From: Candidatus Sulfotelmatobacter sp.
Lineage (GTDB): Bacteria > Acidobacteriota > Terriglobia > Terriglobales > Acidobacteriaceae
DNA length: 36,935 bases
Assembly (NCBI GenBank): GCA_030038125.1
Contig: JASHPL010000220.1
Location: 1 to 36,935, forward strand
Reading direction: 5' to 3'
Under the pieces are notes generated by a model. The model saw only the letters and a program-made list of their open reading frames with translations. It ran no database searches and was not told the origin of the DNA. Below, one piece after another: positions 8,683 through 17,406 of the stretch. Each line of letters starts with the position of its first letter. Position 1 is the stretch's first letter. The translations under genes and the position numbers were made by a program.

Positions 8683-9627
8683 ATGAGAGTCTTGATCACT
8701 GGTGCGGGTGGATTCATCGGATCGCGAGTTGTTCATTTCGCTCTCGGTGGTCAGCATTCGGTAACAGCTGTGGTACGCCGGTATGCGGATGCAGCGCGAC
8801 TGAAAGAAGGTGATGAAAGTCGACTTCTGCGTGTCGTTGAGTGCGATCTTGCCGATGTGCCGCGCCTTCGTCACATAATTCATGAATCGCAACCAGAGTT
8901 AGTAGTTCATTTGGCGTGGTATGCAGAGCCCGGGAAATATTGGAAGGCAGCAGAGAATCTCGATTGTGTTTCGATGACTCTCACTCTTGCTAGAGCTTTG
9001 AGTGAATCAGGTTGTCGCCGCCTGGTAGCCGCAGGTACGTGCGCGGAGTATGACTGGTCGCGGCAGGCTATCTTCGAGGAGCACAGTTCCTTGAAGCCGC
9101 GATCTCTGTACGGGATCGCCAAGAATGCTACGCAGTCTGTTCTAAGAGCATTTTGCGCCGAATATGCAGTCGAATTTGTGTGGACTCGTTTTTTTTATCT
9201 TTATGGTCCGAGAGAGCCCAGAAATAGGCTCGTTCCTTCAATTATCATTCCTCTACTGCAGGATTCGCCGGCGCCAACATCGAATGGGGACGCCATTCGT
9301 GATTTCTTGCATGTGGACGACGCTGCTGCCGCGGTTTGGGCGGCTGCGGAAAGCAATCTCACAGGTCCAGTTAACATCGCATCTGGCCGCGGGATCAAAG
9401 TTCGGGAAATTGTCGCTATGATTGGACGACTCCTGGGACGGGAAAAGCTAATTCGATGGGGAGCGCTTCCTGATGATCCTTTTGTTCAGCCTGTGGTAGC
9501 GAGCATAGCTAAGCTCACAGACAACACCGGGTGGAAACCACAACGGGACTTGGAGAGCGGCCTCGCAAGTACGATCTCGTGGTGGCGTGTGCAAATGTCG
9601 CGAGGAGTGTTCATTGGCACATTATAA
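8683..9627 (+). CDS. NAD-dependent 4-ketosugar reductase/epimerase (SDR)
   Basis: A 314-residue extended SDR. The cofactor motif is TGAGGFIG at residues 6-13. The active site shows GTCAEYDWS and the Tyr-Lys pair in YGIAK, and DFLHVDDAAAA and the IASGRGIKVREI stretch are typical of sugar-nucleotide enzymes. The GTCAEY form resembles CDP-abequose synthase-like and 4-ketoreductase SDRs more than GalE, so reduction of the 4-keto group after C-methylation is the likely job (inference). It is the last gene of the sugar cassette, starting 36 bases after the methyltransferase and ending 7 bases before the flippase. Confidence 0.84.
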   Translation: MRVLITGAGGFIGSRVVHFALGGQHSVTAVVRRYADAARLKEGDESRLLRVVECDLADVPRLRHIIHESQPELVVHLAWYAEPGKYWKAAENLDCVSMTLTLARALSESGCRRLVAAGTCAEYDWSRQAIFEEHSSLKPRSLYGIAKNATQSVLRAFCAEYAVEFVWTRFFYLYGPREPRNRLVPSIIIPLLQDSPAPTSNGDAIRDFLHVDDAAAAVWAAAESNLTGPVNIASGRGIKVREIVAMIGRLLGREKLIRWGALPDDPFVQPVVASIAKLTDNTGWKPQRDLESGLASTISWWRVQMSRGVFIGTL

Positions 9628-9634
9628 ATAGATA

Positions 9635-11152
9635 ATGAGCAGACTTTCTAAGAACGTCATCCTCAACGTGCTGGGGCAAGTCGTGATCATAATCCTCAGT
9701 TTCGTCGCGGTTAAGTTCATTTTTGTGCGCCTTGGCAAAGATGCACTGGGGATCATTTTTTTCGCGCAAACTCTGACTCTAGTACTACGCTTCATCCTGG
9801 ATCTGGGACTCGGCTCGACAACTGTCCGCGAAGTTGCGGCCCACTACCAAGATGAACGGCCCTACGTTTTGGCTTTTCTGCGAACCGCTAGTCTTGTTTA
9901 CTGGGCATTCTATGGTCTATTGAGCGTCGGTATCTATGTTTCAGCCCCGTTTTTGATTCATCGCTGGGTTATCGTGAGCGATCTTGACATCACGCAAGGG
10001 ATTCTTGCATTGCGGATATTAGGAATCTCGGCGATGCTTACGTTGCCGAGAACTTTCTATATCTCGATATTTCGCGGAATCGAGCGCATGGAGTTTAACA
10101 ATGGCATTGATGTCGCTACGGTGGCGCTCCAGCAGATTGGGACAGTTGTCCTATTAGCGAAGGGCGACGGGTTGGTCGCAGTTTCCTGCTGGCTCGCAGT
10201 TTGCTTCAGTTTGGGTATCGTGGGTTATGTCGTCATTTGCGGCCACTTTTTCGGCTGGTCGGCCCTGCGTCCGGGGTTTTCTCTCGAGGTGGTTCGGCGT
10301 AACTGGCGACTCACGTCACACATGGCCTCGATCTCGCTGCTGGGCATCGTGCAAACTCAGACCGACAAGGCGATTAGTAGCAAGTTGCTTCCCTTGGGGC
10401 TCTTTGGCTATTACAGCATGGCTTATGGCACTGCCTCGCGAGCTAGCCTGATTGCCAATTCGATCGGCGAGGCATCTTTACCATCGCTGTCATCCGCTTT
10501 CAGCGCAGGCGATGAAGACGTGCTGATGTCTCGATACAGAAAACTACAGGATTTCCTATCGTACGGTACTGCCCCGATCTTTGCGGGAATCGTTTTCTTC
10601 GCTTTGCCACTCTTCACCTACATCCTAAGCTCCGCTGCAGCAACGCAACTCTTACTTCCGACAGGATTCCTCTGTGTCGGTTTTCTTCTTAACGCCTCTT
10701 TGAACGGGCTATATATATATTCCATCGCGGTTGGACGGCCCGACATCGCGGCCCGTTCCAACATGTATGCGATGGTTGTGGTTTCACCCATGACATTCCT
10801 GTTGGTGTACTTCTGGGGAATTAGAGGCGCTGCCTTTTCCTGGATTGTTTATCATCTTTTCGCCTTTTGCTATCAGGGTCGAAGGACTTGCAACGAATGT
10901 TTAGGAATTTCAATTCGGCGCTGGTTGACGTACCCTCTGCAAAGCTTGGGGTTGGCTTTCCTCACCTACGGGACAGCTTGGCTGGTAGCTTCTGCGTTCG
11001 CATCATCGAGTCTGATCTTGCTCGTAATCGCATATCTCTGCGCGACGAGTGTATTCATACTGGCAGCCTATTCACTAATAGGGCAAGAACTCAGACAAAC
11101 CTTTACGGCGTACTTCCGTCGGCGTCCGCGGTTGGTCACGGAACTCCAATAA
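9635..11152 (+). CDS. Wzx-type oligosaccharide flippase
   Basis: A 505-residue polytopic membrane protein of the polysaccharide biosynthesis/MATE superfamily, predicted to flip undecaprenyl-PP-linked repeat units across the inner membrane. The N-terminal SRLSKNVILNVLGQVVIIIL stretch and the LGLGSTTVREVA motif in the first helices are characteristic, and about 12-14 hydrophobic segments are spread over the whole length. Its stop codon TAA is directly followed by the ATG of the next glycosyltransferase with no gap, so the two are very likely translationally coupled. The presence of Wzx plus a Wzy-like protein and Wzz defines the locus as Wzy-dependent. Confidence 0.88.
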   Translation: MSRLSKNVILNVLGQVVIIILSFVAVKFIFVRLGKDALGIIFFAQTLTLVLRFILDLGLGSTTVREVAAHYQDERPYVLAFLRTASLVYWAFYGLLSVGIYVSAPFLIHRWVIVSDLDITQGILALRILGISAMLTLPRTFYISIFRGIERMEFNNGIDVATVALQQIGTVVLLAKGDGLVAVSCWLAVCFSLGIVGYVVICGHFFGWSALRPGFSLEVVRRNWRLTSHMASISLLGIVQTQTDKAISSKLLPLGLFGYYSMAYGTASRASLIANSIGEASLPSLSSAFSAGDEDVLMSRYRKLQDFLSYGTAPIFAGIVFFALPLFTYILSSAAATQLLLPTGFLCVGFLLNASLNGLYIYSIAVGRPDIAARSNMYAMVVVSPMTFLLVYFWGIRGAAFSWIVYHLFAFCYQGRRTCNECLGISIRRWLTYPLQSLGLAFLTYGTAWLVASAFASSSLILLVIAYLCATSVFILAAYSLIGQELRQTFTAYFRRRPRLVTELQ

Positions 11153-12220
11153 ATGAGTCAAGGTTCAAGTCCGGCGATCACGGCGATCATTCCAACATTC
11201 CGGCGACCCCAGCGGCTCAAGCGAGCGATAAACAGCGTCCTAAACCAGACTTTCAAGAGTTTTCGCGTTCGCGTTTATGACAACGCTTCGGGCGACGAGA
11301 CTGCTGACGTGGTTAGGAACTTCTCCAGAAAAGACGCGCGCGTAGAATATGTTCGTCGCAAGACTAATATAGGATTGTTCGGCAATTTTGTAGGGGCGGC
11401 TGGCCAGGTGGAAACGCCCTTCTTTTGTTTTCTCCCCGATGACGACGTGGTGCTTCCACATTTCTTCGAGACTGCGCTGTCAGGATTTGAAAGATATCCT
11501 CAGGCAGCGCTTTCTATTCTGGCCACCCTACGAATGTCGGAGAGCGGCTTCGCACTCGCTGCTCCACTGCTGAGGTGGCCCGAAGGACTCCTTATGCCGC
11601 CTGCAGGTATGCTCTCCATTCTTCGGTATGGGAATCCGGATCTCCCAGGCTTACTGATTCGTCGTGAGGTGTGGGATCAATTTAGCGGATGGGACGAGAC
11701 AACTGGTCCCACCCGTGATATGGACTTCGAATTGCAAGTCAGCGCACGCCTTCCAATCGTTGTTTCTAAGCGGGTCGGCGGAATACTGCTGATTCACAGA
11801 GCCGCAAATGCGGCGGGAGCCAGCTTGGACTGGGTCTGGCCTGCTTTGCCAAGAATGGCAAACAAGCTGGTACAAGACGCCAGCATACCCTCCGCAGCGA
11901 GGCGTGAGGCGGCAGAAAAGCTCCAGGGCTGGCTAAAGCGAAGCCTCATTACCCGGGGCATCCTTCGGTCAATTATTCGTGGTAACTGGGAAGAGGTGGA
12001 GCAAGCCGCGAATCTCTTTCTTCAGGAGTGTGGCTGGGAGCGGATGTCCGGGGCAGTTGGACCTGCGTGTTCAGTCGTCGCGAGGCTACCGGGCACACGT
12101 TGGCTTTTACAGGCAATGCTAACTCTAGAAGTTCCGCTGAGAGTCCTTCGCCATCTCGATCTGCAGTGGCGTTTCCGAGACTACTCAAGAATGCTTCGGG
12201 CCCCTACAGTTGAAGCGTGA
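11153..12220 (+). CDS. Glycosyltransferase family 2
   Basis: A 355-residue cytoplasmic GT-A fold glycosyltransferase, predicted to extend the lipid-linked repeat unit. The N-terminus has the GT2 pattern ITAIIPTFRRPQRLKRAI, then VYDNASGDET, and the metal-binding DxD region as DDD at 96-98 (FCFLPDDDVVLP). A second Asp-rich motif (GPTRDMDFELQ) follows. The C-terminal third (about 240-355) is basic and helical and probably membrane-associated. Donor and acceptor cannot be deduced. The start abuts the stop of wzx. Confidence 0.86.
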   Translation: MSQGSSPAITAIIPTFRRPQRLKRAINSVLNQTFKSFRVRVYDNASGDETADVVRNFSRKDARVEYVRRKTNIGLFGNFVGAAGQVETPFFCFLPDDDVVLPHFFETALSGFERYPQAALSILATLRMSESGFALAAPLLRWPEGLLMPPAGMLSILRYGNPDLPGLLIRREVWDQFSGWDETTGPTRDMDFELQVSARLPIVVSKRVGGILLIHRAANAAGASLDWVWPALPRMANKLVQDASIPSAARREAAEKLQGWLKRSLITRGILRSIIRGNWEEVEQAANLFLQECGWERMSGAVGPACSVVARLPGTRWLLQAMLTLEVPLRVLRHLDLQWRFRDYSRMLRAPTVEA

Positions 12221-12232
12221 TAGTCCGGACTA
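12221..12232. repeat. Perfect 12-bp palindrome after the GT2 stop codon
   Basis: TAGTCCGGACTA reads the same on both strands and begins at the base right after the TGA of the glycosyltransferase. It is too short and lacks a T-tract for a classical terminator; it may be a protein-binding site or chance. Confidence 0.3.
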
Positions 12233-12305
12233 AGGCCGGTCCGTGAATCCCGACGAGAATTCGTGATTGGTGTTCACTTAAGGTTCTAAAGGTAAGGAGG
12301 AGTCC

Positions 12306-12995
12306 TTGACCGAACTCGCTGAGGGTAGCAACGTTATTCGAGCCCCTGAGCTCGAATATGTACACGCTATCTACAACGAAAAAGTAAATAACTTTTATCG
12401 TGTGTTTGCCGGCTATTTTCGCCGAAAGCGTCAGCAGCGGTTTATTGCGAAATTTGAGGGTTGCGCCAGCGTGATCGATCTCGGTGGGACAGTGGATACA
12501 TGGGAAAACGTGACGTTTGCGAAGCAGATTACTCTTCTGAACGTCGGCGAACCGCCGGAACACCTGCCAGCTAAGTTTAAATACATCAAGGGGGACGGAA
12601 GAGATACTGGCATTGTGAATACCTTTGATCTGGCGTTTTCGAACTCAGCAATAGAACATGTGGGTACCTTCGACGATCAACGCCGCTTCGCTGGCGAAAT
12701 GTTGCGTCTGGGACGGCGCATTTACTGTCAGACTCCGAACAAGTGGTTTCCAATTGAGCCGCATTTCCTGGGTCTCTTTGTCCACTGGCTGCCTCTGAAG
12801 TGGTTTACACCGGTCATGTACCGCTATTTCACACTGAATGGCTGGGTGGCTAAGCCTGATCGAAGAAACTGCTCTGAATTGATTGCATCGGTTCGTCTGT
12901 TAACGCGAAAGGAATTAATGCGACTATTCCCAGGGTGCGAACTGAAAGTGGAACGCTTTTTGGGGTTACCCAAATCCTTCATTGTGATCAAGTGA
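12306..12995 (+). CDS. Class I SAM-dependent methyltransferase
   Basis: A 229-residue methyltransferase of the Methyltransf_11/25 type, probably O-methylating a sugar or modifying a repeat-unit intermediate. Motif I is SVIDLGGTVDTW, in which the usual second Gly cluster is reduced, motif II-like KYIKGDGRD follows, and SNSAIEHVG marks the post-II region. The C-terminal half has aromatic-rich amphipathic segments (FLGLFVHWLPLKWFTPVMYRYF) suggesting membrane association. The TTG start is firmly supported by AAGGAGGAG ending four to five bases upstream. It lies between the GT2 and the polymerase, so its substrate is likely the same glycan. Confidence 0.78.
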   Translation: MTELAEGSNVIRAPELEYVHAIYNEKVNNFYRVFAGYFRRKRQQRFIAKFEGCASVIDLGGTVDTWENVTFAKQITLLNVGEPPEHLPAKFKYIKGDGRDTGIVNTFDLAFSNSAIEHVGTFDDQRRFAGEMLRLGRRIYCQTPNKWFPIEPHFLGLFVHWLPLKWFTPVMYRYFTLNGWVAKPDRRNCSELIASVRLLTRKELMRLFPGCELKVERFLGLPKSFIVIK

Positions 12996-13074
12996 CTGGG
13001 CTATTCGAAGATGTGTGGGCGGCGAGGGAAGGGAAAGACGAAGAGTTCTGAGGAAATCGTAGTTTAGAAAAGTT

Positions 13075-14475
13075 ATGATTTTTTATTTTGCGTTAGCAGG
13101 TGTTTTGCTTCTGACAATTTTGTTAGCGGTCAAGTTAAAAGAACGCTCACTTTATGTGCTTTTCTGGGCAGCTTACACACAAAACTTTGTGGTTCCATTT
13201 CTGCTTACAAAAGGCTTCATTAATGTGGATGTTGCGCGTGCCTTGGTTCTTCTGAAGGACTTCCTTCTCGTCGAACTTTTTGCGTGGTGCCTAGTAGTTC
13301 TATTGACAAGGTTCCGCTCACATTGGCCCAGGCCTCTTATTCCCCTCTGTCTCCTTACTGCGTATTGCAGTCTGCGTATTGTCGTCGCGTTGCTCGTTTT
13401 TGATGATGTCTGGAGTTCTGGCCTCCACAGATTCAAGGAGATCTGGTTTCCGCTAGAGATCGTTGTGGTAGTTATGGTATCAACAGCGTCCAATCCAGAC
13501 TTCGGAAAGCGTTTTCTGCGACACATAACATATGCGCTATCCGTTCTTGCGGTCGTAGCGTTAGCGATCCTCGTCTGGGCTCCCCCGGATTTCTGGATCG
13601 ACAATGCGAACATCGCCCAATTACAGGCAGACGTGAAAGGAGACTTGGAGAATGATCTCAGCTTCGATACGGGTCTTCCCTTAGCAGGAACGATGCAGGG
13701 AAGGGACACATTTACCTTTTTGTCGTTCTTCCGCGCGGTCGGCACATTCGGGGAGGCACTTGCTTTAAGCTTTTCGATGGCCGTGCCCGTTTTATTGCTC
13801 TCACTGCATTATCCGAAGAGCCTCATTTCTATGATCGCATTTGCTGCGGCCGCAACCGCACTAATATTCGGTCTTACTCGGTCAGCTTGGATGTTCTGCG
13901 TTTTGGTTGGCGTCTACGTCATGATCCGACGCAAGAAATATTTCACCTTAGTCCTCGTTGGTTGCGTGATAATCGGTTTTATACTTCTGTGGGCGCCCAT
14001 GAGGGAGTTTGTCACTCTTACCATGTCCAATATTTCCCCCGATGCTAGCAATCCCGACAGCGCTCATGCCGAAGGAATTCTGTGGTTTTACAGTCGCGGG
14101 TTCTCCGATCCGGGAAATCTCTTAGGGAAGGGAATGACGCCAGAAGCTCAAACAATCGGAGAAAGCGGCTACGCTTACCTACTGGAGCATTTCGGAGCGG
14201 TGGCTTACCTTAGTTTTATTTGGCTGTGTTTTTCGCTTTATGGTCAACTTCGAACGACGAACCGACAGGACGGACTTTCCTTCATTGCTCAGGGCATTCC
14301 ATTAGGCATGCTGGTGATAATGCACTTCTCACAATACCCATTCTCCCTTCCTACCTTCATGTCTCTTTGGTATATTGTTGGTCTATGTTTGGGAGATTGT
14401 CTCTTGCTAAAGAGAGAATCAGTTCTCACCGGTGTGCCGACAGTCGACCCCATTTTACGTGTTCAGCCTGCCTAA
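13075..14475 (+). CDS. Wzy-like O-antigen/EPS polymerase (polytopic membrane protein)
   Basis: A 466-residue inner-membrane protein with about ten to twelve hydrophobic helices and a long periplasmic loop between about residues 165 and 225. This is the layout of Wzy polymerases and O-antigen ligases (Wzy_C family), which link flipped repeat units. A charged stretch with FTFLSFFRAVGTFGEA precedes the next helix; ESGYAYLLEHFGAVAYL near the end is reminiscent of the EnGxxxxxxxxG loop common in polymerases. Sequence is poorly conserved in this family, so the call rests on topology and on location between Wzx and the priming transferase. It could also be a ligase. Confidence 0.75.
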   Translation: MIFYFALAGVLLLTILLAVKLKERSLYVLFWAAYTQNFVVPFLLTKGFINVDVARALVLLKDFLLVELFAWCLVVLLTRFRSHWPRPLIPLCLLTAYCSLRIVVALLVFDDVWSSGLHRFKEIWFPLEIVVVVMVSTASNPDFGKRFLRHITYALSVLAVVALAILVWAPPDFWIDNANIAQLQADVKGDLENDLSFDTGLPLAGTMQGRDTFTFLSFFRAVGTFGEALALSFSMAVPVLLLSLHYPKSLISMIAFAAAATALIFGLTRSAWMFCVLVGVYVMIRRKKYFTLVLVGCVIIGFILLWAPMREFVTLTMSNISPDASNPDSAHAEGILWFYSRGFSDPGNLLGKGMTPEAQTIGESGYAYLLEHFGAVAYLSFIWLCFSLYGQLRTTNRQDGLSFIAQGIPLGMLVIMHFSQYPFSLPTFMSLWYIVGLCLGDCLLLKRESVLTGVPTVDPILRVQPA

Positions 14476-14494
14476 CCGACTTGTTGATATTGTG

Positions 14495-15160
14495 ATGAGA
14501 TCAGAATCAACGATTGATTCGCCGGCTATATCTTCGGCCATTCAGAGCTACTCAGCCAAACGGTTTCAGACGGCATTAAAGGCTGCCCTGGACTTCCTGG
14601 CTGCTGGCACATTAGTAATGTTGCTCAGCCCCCTGCTACTATTGATCGCTTGCATCATTCGATTCCAAGATGGCGGCAAGGTGATATATCGGAGGCGGGT
14701 TTTTGGACCAAAGGGTGAGTTTGATGCTTACAAGTTTCGAACCATGCGTATGGGGGCCGATGATGTGCTGGCCGCGGACACTAACTTAAAAGCGATTTTC
14801 GAACGGAACTTTAAGCTTGCAGACGACCCGCGCGTTACCAGTGTCGGTTTTGTTTTGAGAAAATACAGCCTTGATGAGCTTCCGCAGCTATTTAATGTCC
14901 TCAAGGGGGAGATGAGCTTGGTAGGGCCGCGAATGATCACGGTTGCAGAGCTCAAGAGGTATGGTGAATACGGCGACATTTTTTATAAAATCAAACCAGG
15001 ATTAACCGGATACTGGCAGGTAAATGGTCGCCAGAGGGTCTCATACGACGAGCGAGTACAGATGGACATGAGGTACGTAGAAAAATGGAGCCTGTTGCTC
15101 GATTTGCGTATCCTCTGCAAAACGCCTTTGAAAGTAATAATGGGCGACGGCGCATACTAA
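14495..15160 (+). CDS. Priming phosphoglycosyltransferase (bacterial sugar transferase, small form)
   Basis: Transfers a hexose 1-phosphate from a nucleotide sugar to undecaprenyl phosphate, starting repeat-unit synthesis. The 221-residue protein has a single re-entrant hydrophobic helix (about 34-56), the YKFRTM motif at 79-84, the catalytic Asp127-Glu128 dyad in SLDELPQL, GEMSLVGPR at 138-146, and the C-terminal KPGLTGYWQVNGR. These are the hallmarks of monotopic PglC/WcaJ-C-type enzymes. ATG 14495 fits the family start; the gene follows the polymerase after 19 bases. This is the complete initiating enzyme of the locus and contrasts with the altered one at 21298. Confidence 0.92.
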   Translation: MRSESTIDSPAISSAIQSYSAKRFQTALKAALDFLAAGTLVMLLSPLLLLIACIIRFQDGGKVIYRRRVFGPKGEFDAYKFRTMRMGADDVLAADTNLKAIFERNFKLADDPRVTSVGFVLRKYSLDELPQLFNVLKGEMSLVGPRMITVAELKRYGEYGDIFYKIKPGLTGYWQVNGRQRVSYDERVQMDMRYVEKWSLLLDLRILCKTPLKVIMGDGAY

Positions 15161-15170
15161 CTCAACTTTC

Positions 15171-15199
15171 GGCCAGCGAATGCTGACTCGCGTCTGGCC
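15171..15199. terminator. Weak intergenic hairpin between sugar transferase and galE
   Basis: GGCCAG at 15171-15176 pairs with CTGGCC at 15194-15199, and CGA/TCG inside can extend the stem past a three-base bulge. Only three T follow, so it may be a weak attenuator or mRNA-processing stem and not a strong terminator. Confidence 0.25.
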
Positions 15200-15248
15200 T
15201 TTCGAGGACTAGTAAGGTTTTCTCACATCGGGAGGATGGTACTCCATT

Positions 15249-16232
15249 ATGTCGAATGTTCTCGTCACGGGTGGTGCTGGCTATGTGGGCTCGGTATGCT
15301 GTAGGAAATTGTTGGAGGAAGGTCACTCGGTCGTCGTCATCGATGATCTTTCCACTGGGCATCGCCCATCTGTGCCTAAGGAGGCCAAGTTTCGTCAAAT
15401 GGACCTCGGGGACCGCGTGGCGCTTTCTGACCTACTGCGTCGTTACGAGTTCGATGTCGTATTTCATTTTGCGGCAAAGGCTTTAATCCCTGAGTCAGTA
15501 TCAAATCCCGGAGTTTTTTTTGATTCAAACGTCGGCTCTGGAATTGCCATGCTGGAAACGCTCCGTCTCGCGGGTGTGAGCAAGTTCGTCTTTTCTTCGT
15601 CCGCGGCAGTTTACGGATCGCCTACAGTGCTGCCCATCTTAGAGGATCATCCCAAGAGCCCAGTGAATGCATACGGCGAGAGCAAGCTTATTTTCGAGAG
15701 GATTCTTGATTGGTATGCACGAGCCTACGATTGGAGTATTGTCAGTTTTAGGTACTTCAACGCCTGCGGAGCAGCGACCGATATCGGAGAGAATCACACC
15801 CCCGAAACGCATTTGATTCCGCTTCTTCTTCAGACTGCCGGCGACGAACGACCTGTCTTCGAAGTGTATGGTGATGACTACCCAACTCCGGACGGGACTT
15901 GCTTACGCGACTTTGTTCATGTTCTTGATATTGCAGACGCACACGTCAAAGCGCTGGAAGTGCTCGGAAGTGCACGGTCGAACAACTACAATATAGGCAC
16001 CGGAACGGCTCACTCCGTCAGAGAAGTTTGTCGTGTCGTGGAAACTGTCACAGGACGAAAGCTCCCAATCAAGATTGGACCGCGTCGCCCCGGAGATCCC
16101 GCAGTTCTCTGCGCCAGCCCCTGCAAAATCATCGACGAACTTGGTTGGAGGCCTCACCATTCCAGCCTCACCGAGATCATCGAAAGTGCATGGCGATGGA
16201 CAAGCCAATCGTCCGGCGCCTGTACTCGGTAA
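15249..16232 (+). CDS. galE: UDP-glucose 4-epimerase
   Basis: A 327-residue extended SDR that interconverts UDP-glucose and UDP-galactose (or the N-acetyl forms), supplying precursors to the polymer. It carries GGAGYVG at 8-14, the SSSAAVYG active-site Ser region at 116-123, and Tyr142-Lys146 in YGESK. RYFNACGAATDIGE, DYPTPDGTCLRDFVHV and YNIGTGTAHSVREV are GalE signatures that separate it from the other two SDRs in this window. The ATG is preceded by GGGAGGA about eleven bases upstream. It sits between the priming transferase and the zinc-ribbon methyltransferase. Confidence 0.93.
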   Translation: MSNVLVTGGAGYVGSVCCRKLLEEGHSVVVIDDLSTGHRPSVPKEAKFRQMDLGDRVALSDLLRRYEFDVVFHFAAKALIPESVSNPGVFFDSNVGSGIAMLETLRLAGVSKFVFSSSAAVYGSPTVLPILEDHPKSPVNAYGESKLIFERILDWYARAYDWSIVSFRYFNACGAATDIGENHTPETHLIPLLLQTAGDERPVFEVYGDDYPTPDGTCLRDFVHVLDIADAHVKALEVLGSARSNNYNIGTGTAHSVREVCRVVETVTGRKLPIKIGPRRPGDPAVLCASPCKIIDELGWRPHHSSLTEIIESAWRWTSQSSGACTR

Positions 16233-16425
16233 AGCTCTTCCAGGTTGAAATGGGATGGCAATCAATGCAGGCATCTATTCTTCATCTAGACAAATTTGCG
16301 GTTCCGGGTGTCAGGTCTGGGCGAGGTGCTCTACGTTGACTCTATATCGAGCTTACGACGTGGTGCGTCCATCACGTTAATACGGCGCGTACCCAGGTTG
16401 ACTGCGCTGCGTCTGTGTGTCGTTG

Positions 16426-17406
16426 ATGAGTTCGTTCGATCGCTTTCTAAATAAAGCTTTTCCGCAGCAATCTCGTCGGCGTTTGTGGGCTTCGTTCGCT
16501 TATACAGCCGTTACGAGACCACATCGACTCCATCGGCGTTTCAACCGGGAGAATTTTTTTCTGCGTCGACATTTTGCAAGAATGACTTTCCTGTGCAATG
16601 TTTGTGGTAATGCCGGTACGCCGATCTATGACATGACTGATAAGCAGTCGGCGGCCGATTATGACTATGTGTTGCAGCGAGAAACCTTGCGATGTCTTCG
16701 ATGTGACTCCACCATGCGACATCGCACGATCGCGAGTGCTCTACTCGAGGAGATCGCGACAAGGACCGGTCGATCAACTGCGACAATCGAGGACCTAGCC
16801 AGCGTCGAGGACGGTGAGTTAAAGATTTTGGACACAGACACATTCAGTCCAATTTCAAGCCGCTTGTCGCAAGTGCGCGGTTACGTACGAAGCAAGTTCC
16901 TGCCAAATAGACCGTTCGGTGTAGAACTTGAACCTGAGGTCTTTAATATTGATCTGCAGCGTATCGATTTCCCGTCGGAACGATTCGACATCATTCTCAC
17001 TTCTGATGTCATGGAGCACGTCCGTGACGACAGCCGGGCTCACCAAGAGATTTGGAGATGTTTAAGGGGAAGTGGCATCTATATCTTCACTGTTCCCTTC
17101 AGACGAAACATGTTGTATACGAAGAGACTGGTCGATGTGAGCACAAATCGCGACATTTTCCTTTGTCCGCCTCACTTGCACGGTGACCCTCTTACTTCGG
17201 GTGTCTTAGCGTATCGAATATATGGTCAGCAGCTGATCGCGGAGTTGCAAGCCTTGGGATTTGTTGTTGAATACAGGCCAACAACTTCCGTGAAGCACGC
17301 GATATTCGACGGTGACATTTTTTTGGCGCGGAAACCCGTTGGTAAGGTTCCGCCTGAAACCAGCGAAAAGGAAGCCAAACTTCGACCGGCAGGATTTACA
17401 GAGTGA
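16426..17406 (+). CDS. Methyltransferase-like protein with N-terminal zinc ribbon
   Basis: A roughly 326-residue cytoplasmic protein. A four-Cys zinc ribbon (LCNVCGNAG ... LRCLRCDSTMRHR) precedes a Methyltransf_11-like domain with ILTSDVMEHVRDD and the hydrophobic strand IYIFTVPF. The place of SAM motif I reads LKILDTDTFSPIS, without the usual Gly-rich loop, so SAM binding may be altered. Possible role: methylation of a sugar or of the glycan end. ATG 16426 is chosen; GTG 16417 and TTG 16423 are in frame. Its stop overlaps the GTG start of the next glycosyltransferase (GTGA), indicating coupled translation. About 190 bases before the gene hold nothing that I recognise. Confidence 0.72.
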   Translation: MSSFDRFLNKAFPQQSRRRLWASFAYTAVTRPHRLHRRFNRENFFLRRHFARMTFLCNVCGNAGTPIYDMTDKQSAADYDYVLQRETLRCLRCDSTMRHRTIASALLEEIATRTGRSTATIEDLASVEDGELKILDTDTFSPISSRLSQVRGYVRSKFLPNRPFGVELEPEVFNIDLQRIDFPSERFDIILTSDVMEHVRDDSRAHQEIWRCLRGSGIYIFTVPFRRNMLYTKRLVDVSTNRDIFLCPPHLHGDPLTSGVLAYRIYGQQLIAELQALGFVVEYRPTTSVKHAIFDGDIFLARKPVGKVPPETSEKEAKLRPAGFTE

